Part shown: positions 24,738 to 37,302 of the stretch, one piece after another
How the letters are laid out: each line of letters opens with the position of its first letter
Position numbering within the stretch: the stretch's first letter is position 1
Origin: Daphnia carinata
Lineage: Eukaryota > Arthropoda > Branchiopoda > Diplostraca > Daphniidae
NCBI RefSeq assembly: GCF_022539665.2
Contig: NC_081340.1
Coordinates: forward strand, 8,307,357 to 8,371,356
Length of the DNA: 64,000 nt
Reading direction: 5' to 3'
Position numbers and translations under genes: made by a program
The notes under the pieces: generated by a model
What the model saw: the letters and a program-made list of their open reading frames with translations, nothing else
Told to the model about the DNA's origin: nothing
Database searches by the model: none

Positions 24738-27700
24738 ATGAGTTCCTTTTCAGAAATCGTAGTGTGTATTAGGTCTAAATTGTTTGATAAAGCTACCACT
24801 TTGCTCAAGGTATTAGCACAGACATGTTTAGTTACAAGATTTGTTCCTGACTATTTCTTTATATTTTGCACAGACATATCAAACAGATGTAGACGGAAGG
24901 ATAACTTTCAAGCTTTTGAGAAGCTTGGTAACTCAGTTGAAGATCAATTCTGGTAGCAAAGATGAAGACAGTGTAAGGGAATTTGTGCAAATTTGTTGTG
25001 CTATTCTTGACTGTTCTCAAGATTTCACAGCTGAAGATGCAGAATTTACACAAGGAGTATTATCCCTCTATCATTTAGTGACACTTTATATCAGTACTTT
25101 TGATAAAAGTGATATTTGTGTGATGTTGTCAAAAACAATTCTTGGTTGTCTGAGGAAGGTCAGCAAAACACTCAAGGATGTTGAATCAATTGCTGCAAAT
25201 TTTTTTGCTCAAGTTTGGAATGTGGCCAACAAAGTGAGTGATGAACTATGCCTCTCGTACAGGAGTTTGGCCCTAACAGTTTTGGTGCATGGAGGGAGCA
25301 GCTACTGGAATCGGGTTATTGACAAGCTTGTGGTTGTTGTGCAGGAACCATCTAGTGGTTCATTCCAGTTGACTGGATGTGTTTTTGATGAATTTGTTTT
25401 ATATTTTAATAACCATGTAGTTAAAGGCTCTCAATGTATAACACCATTACTTCAAGTCTGGGCACATTTGGTGCTGTTATCATCTCCAACTCATCACCAT
25501 GAAGACCGAACTCAGAAGCTCAAGTTATTAGCCAAAGAAATCCAAGAAAGCAAACAAATTTACGGCATAATTGATTTGGTGTTGAATCTGTTTGGGCCCA
25601 ATGACGGGGATCAAGTGGACATGTTCTCCGCAAACTGGGCAAATTTCGTAACCAAAGATTATCAAATTATTTTGGTTCGAATCATTGTTCTTGCTCTAGG
25701 CTACTCAAATGGTGTTAGCAACCAGTCAGTTGAGACAAAATGGGAGCGAAAAAAACAAATTGTCTCCGTCATAAATCTTTTGCTTTACTTTTACCAAGAG
25801 GGTGATCGTCTAGGATCGGTTATTGAAGCTAATTTGCACATGGATCCTACAAACCTGCGGAATAAGTGTCTTTCCCGTGCCTGCTCAATTAGCTATCATC
25901 TTCTAAAGCTTGACCCTTCAAAAATAGTCGATTGCCAAACAGTAATCCATTATGTTGACCAGTTTATTAATCAAGAAACTGTTGATGAGAAGAAGAAAAT
26001 CAATCAGTTTTCCTGCGCTGGTAAACATTTTTTATGTCGATTAGTTTTGTTAAACTTATTTACTACGCTTTGCCTACGCATAGAAATATTCGCCCACAAT
26101 GTCGGTGCATTTTGCATGTCGCAAAAGTCGGATTACACCAACGCCGCCATATACTTCCGCAAAGCGCTCGAGTATCACATGATTAACCAACCACCCGAGA
26201 TTTCCAATGGAGAGGTTAGTCAAATCTATTTTTCTTTTGTTGTAATCCTTATTAAACTATAATATTTTTGTTCTTTAAGATACCAAACCATTTTTCAGTG
26301 CGATGGACAGCGCTTTACGACTCCCGCAAAGCGGCCCGTGATTGGAGTGGAATTGTAGAGGATTTCGCCCTATGTTTCTCGTCGTTCTATGACATTAACG
26401 AAACAAATGGTAAGGCTGTCTGCAGGAATCCGGCTGTTGTACAGCATTTGTTTGTTGCATGGAGTCGTTTTAAGCGTGAAGTCCATCATGAAGTGACTAC
26501 CCCGACTGATCGTCTTTTGGTAAATGATTGTTCAAGCCTCACATTTACGAAAAACGTTTCATTTATTAATTCGTTATTTTTTGTTTCTCCCTTTTAAACT
26601 CGAGAAGGAAATGACGGTTTTAGATGTATTCAAATTAAAACATTTGGTGCTTGAAAACAACTCTGCTTGGAGTCTACTGTTTGAAGAGTTTCAAGCATTT
26701 GATAGACGGAAAGGGTGAGGAAATAATCTTCTCAGTACACTGTAAAATGGAATGACAAATTTTCATCATTGAATGTTTAGATGGATACCTAAAGTTGCTT
26801 TCAGCTCCATAGCCCAGCAATCTTCCGTTTTGGCAAGATCCCCTTTTCAAAAGGGCGTTTCAAATTTCTTTTTGTCTCGTGAAGGAGACGACTACGCAGA
26901 ACGATATCGAACTGCCAAAAAAGCTGTAGACAAATTGGTAGCACAGGCTTCGTCATCAGATTGCCCATTCCAAGGACAAATCTACCTCGCATTGGCTTAT
27001 ATGGAGCTTTACGTAAGCCAACAGGAAATGTTAAAGAAGAAAACTGAAGTATAAGCTAGTCGTTATCGTGATGATCTTCAACAGGATATCAATAGTTTTG
27101 TTGGCTTTTGTTCTAGGAAGAAATGGTATCACTTGGCCCGTTGATTCAGAGCAGTTCAAACAATGAGGTTCCACCAGGGGAAGATGACACGAGCGTGACT
27201 AGAGACGGAACTTCGGTAGACGCAGTGTCTTATTCCTACTTAAAACTGGAACTGGAGCTTAAAAACCAAGAATGGATGGTGAAATGTCTTCAGCAATGGG
27301 AAGAACTGGTGCAGTTTGGCTGGTGCCCAGAGCACTACAGCAGTGTCATTTTTAATTGCCTTAAATCCCTGGGGTACTACTTTAGCCTTAACGGCAACAG
27401 TTTCTTTAGGTAACCTATTGATTTTTCTTACACGCTAAGTTGACTAAAGTATTTTTATTTTAGCGCCCGAGCGTGGTTTCTTACGCTCAGACTGGCTGAA
27501 TCTGCGAAATGTGACGACGAGATTGTGCTTGCCACCTCAGAACTGCTCAGATTGGGGTTGAAAATTGATAGCAAAATACTTTTGCGCTGCCAGGAGTTGA
27601 TAGAGAATAAGACAGTGGTTCTCCAGGATCAGATCCTTTTCCTTCTGAACAAGGCTTGGGCGCAATATTTCCAACACAACTTTGTCGAGTCCTGGCGAAT

Positions 27701-29770
27701 CCTCGAAGAGCACGTCTTAAAGTCACCAGCGATAAAAACCGAATCGCCCTCAAAAAGCATTTTGCTTCTGATCTCGCAAGCCTATTTATTGCGGAGTTTG
27801 CTTGTTGTTGTACCTGAAGAACTGAGCCACATTCCTCCGTCCAGCGAAATTGGATCTGTCCAGGCCGGTGTCAAAGCCACGCAGTCGGCGTACATGGCAC
27901 TCAAATGTTATGTAAGCTACGCCCAAGAGCAGCATGGCTGGGATTTTTATGGGCAAGAGTGGAATGCTTTACGGCATTTCCTTCTTAGCGCCATTAGCCT
28001 CTCTCGCATTTATTTGTACACAGCAGCCCCGCGTGAGGCACGCTTTTTCCTGAAAGAGGCTCTGAGTGCAGCTCAACGGCACGTCTCAGTCCTTAGGTAA
28101 TGAGCTTTCCCTTTTTCGTAACAAGTTGAAATCTTTTCCCCCCAATATGATGTTTTCTCTATTCAGGACAGCTGAAGCTCTTTTGGAGCTTTGTCATATC
28201 GATTTGATGCTAGACAACACCATGGATTGCCAATCAAAATTGGTGCTTATTTGTCATTTGATGGGTGTAGCGCCGCCAATAGTTCCAGAGTCAGAAACTG
28301 CTGTCTCAATTGGCAAGAAATCATTCGAAACACCCATTTCCCCCGTACAGATAAGATCTGATCGGCGAAAAGGAACTGCCGCACGAAAAGTTCCCGAAGT
28401 TCCAATTCAGGGTCATCAAGACGCAACACAGCTTATGCCCCAATTCAACTATCAAGGAGCGTCGCCAAATACGAAGGCAAGAGAAATATGCGACGGCATT
28501 TTTCCCGAACATGTTTCCGGCTGCGTTTGCCTGACCTGCTCTGGTGAACTAGTAATGTCCATACGTTGCGCCGCCTTATTGGTCCAGTCAAAGCTGTGGA
28601 GTTTCATGGGATTCCACGATCTAGCCACAGAAGACTTTCAAAGGGGACAGCAACTAGTGCAATCCATATCCTGTCGTCTAAAAAGTTCAGCAAAAACCGT
28701 CGCCACCAAGAGCTCAGCGAAGCGCTTATTTGATGTACCTGATTGCTTGAGCACAAATGAAATTTGGGCTCAGTACAAAATGCAGTGGTTTCAACCACCT
28801 ATCGTAACATGCATGGAACTACTCTTAGAAAATGCGATGCATCGTTTAGTTACCAATTGCGCCCATGTTGAGATTGAAGAGTTGTTGGCGCCCGTGAAAA
28901 CTGTTATGTACGAGTTCTATCTGGGTCCGCTGGAGCATCGAGTTATAAAGTTGACTTCAGCCATCGCCGTTGCCTCTCTTCAGCAACCTGCTCAATTCTT
29001 CACCCCAGAACAAAAATGTAAAAGCACGGCCCAAGACGAAGAAAACGAAGATGTCATCATTTTAGAAGGGGATCAGGTGCCAAAAACTCCTGCATTTAGT
29101 CTCAGGAAACCACTCGATGTTCCAGCTCCAAGACGCGTAAGGTGGAATCTGATGGGGACCAAAATTGACGCCACCATCACCGTAAGCAAAAATTTAAGTG
29201 TATTTCGTCGTTATTTGGTGAATATGGTAACATACGTTGGCGATTGTTTTCTAGATTGATGACGATGACGATAGCGATGGAGGCTTTTCCCGCCGTCGGC
29301 TAGGCCAACCTCAGAAAGCCATCCTTTATTCGAGCGATAGTGACAGTGATGTACTTGCACCATCTCCTCCGCCTGCCAAAGCGAAAAGCGAAAAATTTAC
29401 AGAAATTACCAAAAACGCGGTTCAAGAAATGCCGCCCCCAGAATCGACTGCCGTTCAAAAGAAATTTTTTAAACGAGGGGTTACGAAAGTGGAATCAAAC
29501 AGTCGACCTGTTGTTACGACGGCCAAGTCATCGAGGAAAGCAGTTTCAACGAATAAAGCCGAAACTAACCTAGACCTGCAACGGCCCCTTGTTTCCGATA
29601 AAGCCGAACAGAAACTTGCCAAATCGAAATCTACTTCGTCATCCTCAACTAAAAAGGATTCGGAAATCATTGAATTGAGTAGCAGGCTTGCAGTCACTAA
29701 AATCAGCCCGGAAAATACGGAAACGAAAGACACCCGACCTAGGCGGACGACGCGTTCTACAAGGAAATGA
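24738..29770 (+). CDS. Separase regulatory arm without protease domain (three rows-like)
   Basis: Ten exons (24738-24809, 24874-26020, 26084-26214, 26280-26519, ~26605-26714, 26781-27048, 27117-27409, 27464-28096, 28167-29181, 29255-29770) join in frame to about 1,474 residues. The chain is mostly helical repeat sequence. It resembles the non-catalytic arm of separase in two places: the Cys cluster HVSGCVCLTC (about 1081-1089) with the following IRCAALLVQSKLW, and the acidic stretch after RRVRWNL (DDDDDSDGG, from about 1304). It then ends in a Ser/Lys/Arg-rich tail (RRTTRSTRK). No peptidase C50 region follows: there is no His-Gly or Cys dyad segment in this gene, and the next gene is a peroxidase. 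Drosophila splits separase into THREE ROWS (arm) and SSE (protease), and this gene has the make-up of the THR half. Separase cleaves cohesin at anaphase. Exon 5's acceptor is ambiguous by three bases. Confidence 0.72.
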
Positions 29771-31245
29771 TGCTGGCCTCCTTTCCCTTTTTCGCTCATT
29801 TGCATGTCGACCAGCAGCACGTTTTAATTCAATCCTTCCGTTAGGAAATGGTGAAACTTGGCTAACTTTCGTTGTCCGTCCAAGATGAATGCCTTTGTTG
29901 TACAGTTCTTTTGTTACAAGTACCCGAGTAAAGGACTCGTATGTTTTTTTGCGGAATATGCAGTTCATCTTTCACTATTTTCGTGCACTCTTGATTTGAC
30001 ATTTCATTCCACACCCACTCACTCGTCCGTGTCGTGCAAAAATCTGGGTCACTTGTCCTTTTTTTTCCGACTTGACGGAATATTTTACCTCAAATTAATC
30101 GTCGAAAAGAAATGACCCAGCGTCCACGCAATGCTTAATGTGTTTGTGTGTGCGTGTGTGGTCATAGGCGGTTTCGCGTGTTGCGTGATGCTGACCAGGG
30201 GCCGGAGAAAGTCGTGACCGTTTTGATTGTTTGACGTGAAAGGAGATTTGGTTGACAAATTTCGTCATTTTTCCTGCAGAATCATATCAGCACAGGGTAC
30301 TTTCGATCATGCAAAATGACAGCGTTTTGATTCATTTATGATTTATTTTTTAGAATTATTTGGTTCCCCATCATACCTGGCATCCTAGCAAAAATCTTGC
30401 AAACGCAATGCAGAGTTACATGGACTGAATTTAAGTTTCCTTTGGGCGGTAAGAAGACAAGATAAATCTTTAACTACATTCATTTTAATTTGATTAAGTA
30501 GATTACGTGGCCTTGATGAAAACCAGCGACCAAACTAATGAAATTTCAAGAACTGTCACCATTTAGCGTGTTTATTTTTTGCCCCAGGTGGAAAGGGAAA
30601 GAGTGAAAAATCAATAATGGGAGTATTTTTGTGTTGGACCACGCGACACTGTGCGACCTGTCTGGCTGGCAGAGGTCATTTGGTAAAGCCTATCTTTCAC
30701 CTTAATAAGCCTATTACTTGATGATTAAGTTTAAACTCTCAAACCGTAATATTCAACTTACCGTTTTTGTCCATATATTTGCTTCGGGCAAAATCGGCCC
30801 ATTTACTTCCCTGATGGTGTCATTGATATTGAGACGAAGGAGGCAGGGAGAGAAAAAATTCAAATAGCTTACCATTCCCAACGGTAAGGGGGCAATCGAA
30901 AGCTCATTAGGACATTCCAATCAACTTGCAACTCCTTCATCACCACTTTCATTTCACCTGCGTCATTAGCATTGTGTAGACGCACGACTTTCTTTTAAAA
31001 GTGGCAATATCTCTTACTGCTTGGCAATCGCTAGAGACAGTAGTCCTGAATCTTTCGTCCAGTGCAGGTCTCTTGCACAGACTTCTTCCATTTTAGAATT
31101 CATATTATTTTCTGATTTCAAATAAGAAATGTAAGTCACTTTTGTTCTCAAAGATTGACGTCAGGCATTAACGTTTTAAAGCTGCCTTTTTTGTATGTAG
31201 AGTTTCGATTTTCCAGGAAAAAAACGCACAACACGAGATTTGGAG
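29771..31245. other. Intergenic gap before the peroxidase
   Basis: 1.5 kb with no supported gene. I looked here for a separase protease domain on the plus strand and found no open frame with that character. A GT microsatellite lies near 30140-30160. The last 150 bases are likely peroxidase promoter and leader. Confidence 0.6.
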
Positions 31246-34219
31246 ATGTTGTGTTTTTTACTTATTTTGCCTACTGTCATCTGGGCACTTCCTCCTAGTC
31301 CGAACGCAATCGACAGCTTGGCTGTGGGTGCATGCGGAGATCTATTTGCTTGCAAACCGACATCTCAGTGTTCCGTTTGGTATGCCGAGTTCCCTACATT
31401 TCCACCAAAACCGTGTTCAGATCTACGAGGTGCCATTGGTTTTTGCTGCCCTGACGTTGTTCACGTAAGATGTACGTAAGCTTGTTCCTCTTCATTTCTC
31501 AACTATTCCTATGTATCAGTTTAACAAACATTGTTGTGTTATTAGCTACTGCAATCAAATACCCTGAAATACCAAAGATTCGTTTGCTGCCACCAGTTCA
31601 ACCGGTTTCGCCAGCCATTTTAGAGCAAACTTCTCGTGCAGCTCGTACCGACTTGCTTCATATGAATGTTGTAAGTAAATATGCAGATCATATTCTTGTG
31701 TTCAATTTAATAATCTTGATTAATTTGAAGATTGAAGAGAATCTTAGTCGTCAACAAATGGTGATGAGTTTCAATTCGATGGCTTGGGCTCACTCTACAA
31801 ACATGGCTCCATTAGAAATGGCTCGTGTTCAGGGCGACAGAGCCCTCTTGGTAGTGAATGCTGCAAGGCGTTTACAAGACAGGTACGTGTCCACTAAAAG
31901 CACATGAAAATCTTTTGTTTTCGAATTCGTGGGTTTATTCTTAGGTTGAGACTTTCACCAGAACAGGCCGGACTTGGACTACAGGCAATTGACACGCGGT
32001 TAAGTTTGCTAGAGGATACTTGCCCACTACTTCCTGCATGCTTGCCTATTAAATATCGGTCCTTCGATGGAACGTGTAACAACCTTCGACAGCCTTCGTG
32101 GGGTAGCGCATTGTCGGCATTGGAACGTTTGGCTCCACCAGAATACGATGACGGTAGTTTTGGTGTTGTAGTATTTTTCTTACACGGCGCTGACCTGTGT
32201 TCTAATACTCCTTTCAGGCATTTGGGATCCCAAAATTAGAAAGATGGGTAGGGAGCTGCCTAACGTTCGAGTAGTGCGGAGTATTCTAGTCACAGATGAA
32301 AACCATCCAAAGGTGGACATGACTCACATGCTTATGCAATGGGGTCAATTTGTAGATCATGACATGATCCATGTTCCAGTCTTTCGTACAGGTAAGTCTA
32401 ATGAAGTTAAGATTCTTGAACGAGTGAAGAATAAAGTCATTGTCTTTTATTATATAGCAAACCAATCAAATATAGACTGCTGCACAAGAGAAGGTGGAAT
32501 TATTCCTCCAGAAATGCGCCATCCTCATTGCTTCCCGATTGATATTCCAGCAAACGATCCTTTTTACGGTCCGAGGGGCGTACGGTGCCTCAATTTCGTC
32601 CGGTCTATGATTGCTCCTCGTTTAGATTGCCGTATGCGCTATGCAGAACAAATGAATCAACTGACTCACTTTATCGACGCTTCGCACATTTACGGGCCAT
32701 CGCCAGCTATCGCTGCCAGTCTGCGCCAGTTTGCCGGAGGCCTCATGAAAATTTCTGTTATTGAAGGACGCCCTTACCTGCCACAAAATCCGCAAGCTCG
32801 TGGTTGTGTTGGTCGGACTGCTGGCTTTGCTTGTTTCGTATCAGGTAGCTTAGGCTTGGTTTTGTTGATGCGTCTGTTACGTTTTTAATGGGCTGCTTTT
32901 TTAAAAAAAATAACGCATTAGGTGATTCACGTGCAAACCAAATTATGGGACTAACTGCGTTGCACATAATTTTCTTGCGTCAGCATAATTTCCTGGCTAC
33001 CGCATTGGCTGCTATTAATCCGCGCTGGAATGATGAGGTGCTTTATCTCGAGGCTCGACGAATTGTTGGTGCCTTGGTGCAACACATTACCTACAATGAA
33101 TTTCTGCCTTCTCTTCTCGGGAAATTGACTATGGACACCTACGGATTGACTCCTCAAACCACTGGCTATTCGCCAAGTTACGACGAGAACGTAAACCCGT
33201 CAATTACTAACGAATTTGCAGCTGCTGCGTTTCGAATGGGCCATTCTCTCATTCAGGGGGCAATGAAGTATGTAAACACTTTTCATTTCAATATTTTCGT
33301 TAACATGTTGTATTCTCTTTTAGTCTAGTGGCGGAAGATGGGACTGTCCGAGTGGAACTAATGAGACATTGGTTCGACAATCCTCATTTGTTACGCCAAG
33401 CTGGTCAGATGGACGCCGTTTTACGTGGACTGGTTGACCAGTGGCCGCAAAACATGGACGAATGGGTATCAGAGGACGTAACTAATCATCTCTTCCAAAG
33501 GTAATTTTCTAAAGTGTTGGTTTAACTAGATGATAAATTATTTTTTTCTCGTTTTTCTTTGTAGTCCGATACGCGATTTCGGATTCGATCTTGTGTCCTT
33601 AAACCTTTGGCGTGGTCGTGATCATGGATTGCCTGGCTATAATACGTACCGACAAATCTGTGGTTTGCCACCTGTCACCAACTTTCAAGAGTTGTTGACT
33701 ATTATGGATCGTTCTGTGGTGGATCGTTTGGCTGCTGTTTATCGTTCGGTGGATGACATCGATCTTTACGCTGGTGGACTTGTCGAAAGTCATTTGCCAG
33801 GTTCAATGCTTGGTCCAGTGTTTTCTTGCATTATTGCGGATCAATTTGCGCGTTTGAAGGAAGGTGATCGTTTCTTTTACGAGCACGGTGGACATCCCAA
33901 TTCATTTACACCAGGTTTAGATTGTCAGCTTTAAAACTTATTCAAGTGTTGAACTTAATGTTTCTATACGTTGTAATTTAACAGCCCAATTGCAAGAAAT
34001 TCGCCGGATGAGTTTAGCTGCAATTATTTGTGATAATGCTGATCAAATAGGGAGCATACAGCCACTGGTTTTCCGACAACCATCACCTACGTAAGTTTTA
34101 TATCAAGTGCTCATCCAATGGCTTTAAAACAGTTGGGTTTGTGTTTTCGTAGGAATCCTCGCGTTAACTGCAAATCTCCCATGATTCCTCGGATGAATCT
34201 TGCGGCATGGAAACAGTAA
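31246..34219 (+). CDS. Secreted animal haem peroxidase (peroxinectin / chorion-peroxidase type)
   Basis: Eleven exons (31246-31471, 31546-31670, 31731-31882, 31945-32153, 32218-32391, 32458-32844, 32922-33267, 33324-33500, 33565-33914, 33985-34090, 34153-34219) join in frame to 772 residues. A signal peptide is clear (MLCFLLILPTVIWA). A six-Cys, CLIP-like segment follows (ACGDLFACKP to GFCCPD). The peroxidase domain begins near YRSFDGTCNNL. Distal His285 is in QFVDHD, distal Arg428 in GDSR, and proximal His532 in FRMGHSL, by alignment with myeloperoxidase. Family blocks HFIDASHIYG, LNPRW-like INPRW, and LNLWRGRDHGLPGYN are present. In most members the residue three after the distal Arg is Glu, which can form a haem ester link; here it is Gln431 (RANQ). 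Such enzymes act in cuticle or chorion cross-linking and immune adhesion; the specific role here is unknown. Confidence 0.94.
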
Positions 34220-34554
34220 TTTGGTATCTGTCGAACGATGGTGACTTGTATAAATACTTAATCCAAAAAAAATTGTACAGCCCTATTTTAAGCTATATGA
34301 ACGATTTCTTGAACGACGAATGACATATATTTAATCATAGTTGATGAAACTTATGGCTGTATCGTTGATCCGAACTATGTATTACTAACATATTATGAAA
34401 TATATTACATTTTCACTGGTTTATAGTTGTTTATAGTTTTTGAGTAATCTAAAATATAAAATTTGGTGCATATCGAAACGATTACTAGCGCGCCAGTACG
34501 CTACAGCGCTAGCGTAACACATCAAACTTCTTTGATTATTCAGAAATTATAAGC
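34220..34554. other. Peroxidase 3' region and start of repeat zone
   Basis: Peroxidase 3' UTR grades into repeats. At 34430-34465 is a short copy of the satellite end (TTTTTGAGTAAT, then AAATATAAA) in plus orientation, followed by GCGCCAGTACG. The same pair of sequences closes satellite array 2 at 38685-38740. Confidence 0.5.
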
Positions 34555-35330
34555 TCTAGGTAAAATCGAATTTCATTTTCGTGTTCCTTGTTAAATTGCG
34601 AATCTAATTCATATATAATTATCTATCTTTATTGATATTAATTGTTTAAGTAGACGTATGGCATCGGGCCTTAAATTTCTATAGTACCTACTTTTTTATT
34701 TAAAATATTACAAACCATGAAGTGTACATAAAAACAAATTTCATATTCGTGATTCTTGTTAAATTTAACATCTAAATCGCATATAGTTATCTAGTTTTAT
34801 TGATATTCACTTTTTTTAGTAAAAGTCGGGCTTGGTGTTTTTTCGGGCCTGAAATTTCTATCGTACCTACTTTTATATTTAAAATAACTCAAAAACCATG
34901 AAGTCGAAATAAAAACAAATTTCATATTCGTGATTTTTGTTAAATTTAGCATCTAAATCATATATAGTTATCTAGTTTTATTGCTATTCACTTTTTTAGT
35001 AAAAGTCGGGCTTGGTGTTTTGTCGGGCCTTAAATTTCTATTGTACCTACTTTTATATTTGAAATAACTCAAAAATCATGAAGTCTACATAAAAACAAAT
35101 TTCATATTCGTGATTATTATTAAATGTCCAATCTAAATCATATATATTTATTTGGTTTTATTCACATTATTATTTTAAAGTAAAAGTTGTGGACCGGAAC
35201 CTAAAATGTCTATTGTACCTACTTTTATATTTGAAATAACTCAAAAACCATGAAGTCAAATTTCATATTCATGATTCTTGTCAATGAAAATAAAAATTTT
35301 GAATAATACAACGTTTAATTACATTACTTT
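34555..35330 (-). repeat. Satellite array 1 (~180-base unit), reverse orientation
   Basis: About four tandem units, reverse-complement of arrays 2 and 3. The landmark complement (GTTATCTAG) recurs at 34786, 34967 and in degenerate form at 35147, with an older unit near 34612, giving a period of 180-181. Units share TTTCATATTCGTGATT and a CGGGCC tract followed by AAATTTCTAT. Confidence 0.85.
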
Positions 35331-35390
35331 TTTAAAATGTTTTCCGTTTTCCAATAGGCAATGTTGCAGGAGGGGGGAGGGGATCGCTTG

Positions 35391-35940
35391 CTTCTGAACA
35401 TGGCCTACTATAATAACGGCCTGTCAGCGCGCAATACCTCCAGCGCCTAAAAATTACATTGCCAGAGGGGTATAATACCCCAAATTGAATTCCACTTGCC
35501 GCAGCTTCATTCCACCCATTCCGATTTCCTTGGCTTCTGCTATTGATTGGCAAAGAGGGCGATATACTACCAACTAGATACCGTACTTGTAATGAACAGA
35601 ATGGTTTAGTGGATATGACTTCCCATTGCTATGCGGCAGACTCGAGTTCGATACTCGTCTTCAACATTTCTTTTTTTCCCTTTCCTACCATAAGCTGACC
35701 ACGCGCGTTGCTAAGCTCCACTTTCCACTGTTTTTTCCACACATTTCAATTCTGCATTAGTTACCAAACAGTGGAGAGTGGAGCTCAGTTTGGGGTATTA
35801 CTCCCCTCTGGCAATGCAGTTTTAGGCGCTGGGGGTATTGCGCGCTTGTAGGCCGTTATTATAGTAGGCCATGCTTCTGAAGCAAAAATATGGGGGATTG
35901 CGCGCTTGCTGGCCGTTATTATAGTAGGCCATGTTCTGAA
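35391..35940. mobile_element. Inverted-repeat (MITE-like) element with a tRNA-like core
   Basis: The left arm 35391-35484 and right arm 35790-35882 are inverted copies of about 93 bases (left arm: GGCCTACTATAATAACGGCC, GCGCGCAATACC, TTGCCAGAGGGG). A second, partial copy of the right arm follows at 35883-35940. An inner inverted repeat is present at 35711-35730 and 35766-35785 with one mismatch. Between arms sits a tRNA-like sequence. I see no transposase. It lies between satellite array 1 and the DEAD-box wreck. Confidence 0.7.
35595..35665 (+). tRNA. tRNA-Gly(CCC)-like sequence, probably a pseudogene or SINE head
   Basis: TGGTTTAGTGG resembles the tRNA A box and GAGTTCGATAC the B box. The putative anticodon loop TTCCCAT reads CCC (Gly). 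A T-run after it could end Pol III transcription. The acceptor and anticodon stems do not pair well, so a working tRNA is unlikely. Confidence 0.4.
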
Positions 35941-36164
35941 GTACCGGACTTATTCCCGCATTTTTCGCCGCCATTGTGGTCGATGCATTTGCTAGAGATT
36001 GTTTGCCGCCATTCCGGCAATCGTCCCTGTTAGCGACTGTTGTGCAGATATTGCTTTTGGTCTTAGAACATTCTGGTAATATGTTTGTGTATATGTTGTT
36101 CCAAACATAATTTCTAAAGTGAGTGATAACGGGATAATTGTGTTTCGTGTAGGTTTTGAATGCG

Positions 36165-36380
36165 CGGACAAATTTGACGAAGGTAGTTTGACTCAGTAAT
36201 TGTTGATGGAAGTGGTCTATCAGTGAGCATCCTGGCCGGGATGTTGAAGAAATAGAACTGAAAGGGTATGTAATCTGAATACATAGAAATGGTGTAAAGA
36301 TTGGCAAATTAAATAACATTTTTTTTTATTGTAAAACGAATTTTTCTAGATGTCAGTGATCGATCATGCTCTAGGGAAAT
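36165..36380 (+). repeat. Dispersed block E, copy 1 (copy 2 at 55150-55365)
   Basis: Both copies share GTTGATGGAAGTGGT, CTGAAAGGGTATGTAAT, AAACGAATTTTTCTAG and GTGATCGATCATG in the same order with similar spacing. The mid part looks like an intron border (AG before GTCAGTGATCG), so it may derive from a gene. Confidence 0.7.
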
Positions 36381-36549
36381 GTGTATTTCGGAGTATGTCG
36401 TCTTAAAACCCTGGCTTTGAAGATAATCATTGCGAAACAACAAGGTAAGTGTTTTCTTGTATTCCTAGTGTAATTACTTTAATATGGTTTTACTCCTAGT
36501 GTCCTGAAGCTGGCCACACCTCAAAAGGCTGCCGAATCTATTCAGTGAA

Positions 36550-37302
36550 TTGACGGAAAATGGAAAGCTGCATGAGCATTACACTCCAGAAGTTGTGACA
36601 TGTGATGAAAAGGAACTGTTTAAGGGCATCGTGTGTGGGAAAAGCTTCAACAATTTTGATAAATTCGTCCTTCAGGTAAGCCATTTCACGAAACTGTATT
36701 TTGTGATTTTAAAATATCTATTGGGTCTGCTTTAGGTTACAGGAGAAGATGTACCTCAATACATGACACCATTCGAAGAAGCCTGCCTGCGCCATCTACT
36801 ACATCAAAGCATTAAAAATTCTGGCTACATATAACCAACACCTGTTCAGAAAGCTTCAGTTGCAGGTATTCTTGCCAAAAGAGATTTAATTGCTTCAGCT
36901 GTCACGGGCTCCTGCAAAACGGTAATCCAATTAATTAACGCTTAGTAATTTTGAAACCTGGATGTCCTCATACTGACTTGATTCAAAGGGTCGGTGTAAA
37001 CTGGGTAAGTTGAAGTAAAAGTAATTTTGAGTGGGCACGCTGGTAATTACGACCACTAAAAGGTCCAATTGCATCTAAGGTATTCAACAAACCCTTCGTG
37101 ATACTCGTTGATTAAGTCATCTAAAATTTAACATTTTTTCATGCAGGCGGCGTACTTGGTACCGGTTTTGAAAATTGTTAGAACAAGGTGTTGCTGCTGC
37201 GTCTCATGCCATGGAGCAAAAGCCAGAAGTTGTAATTGTCGCACCCACTCGTGAATTGGCCATTCAAATTCACCACAAGACGTGTAAATTCTCCTACAGT
37301 AA
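36550..37302 (+). pseudogene. Vasa-like DEAD-box helicase fragment, broken, introns retained
   Basis: Three exon-like pieces keep their splice sites: 36550-36675 (ends NFDKFVLQ), 36736-36921 (VTGEDVPQYMTPFEEA, then TPVQKAS) and 37147-37302 (AAYLVPVLKI, PTRELAIQIH). The order and motifs match Vasa/DDX4-type helicases, a germline RNA helicase family. Lesions: a TAA at about 36832 before the Q motif's PTPVQ; Walker A reads TGSCKT instead of TGSGKT; a frame change follows VPVLKI near 37175; and the ATPase and C-terminal domains are missing. Because introns remain, it arose by genomic duplication, not reverse transcription. Confidence 0.82.

Noticed and set aside
29771-31245. A missing separase protease domain downstream of the arm gene
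   Set aside because: I looked in the gap for the protease exons and found only short low-complexity frames before the peroxidase signal peptide.
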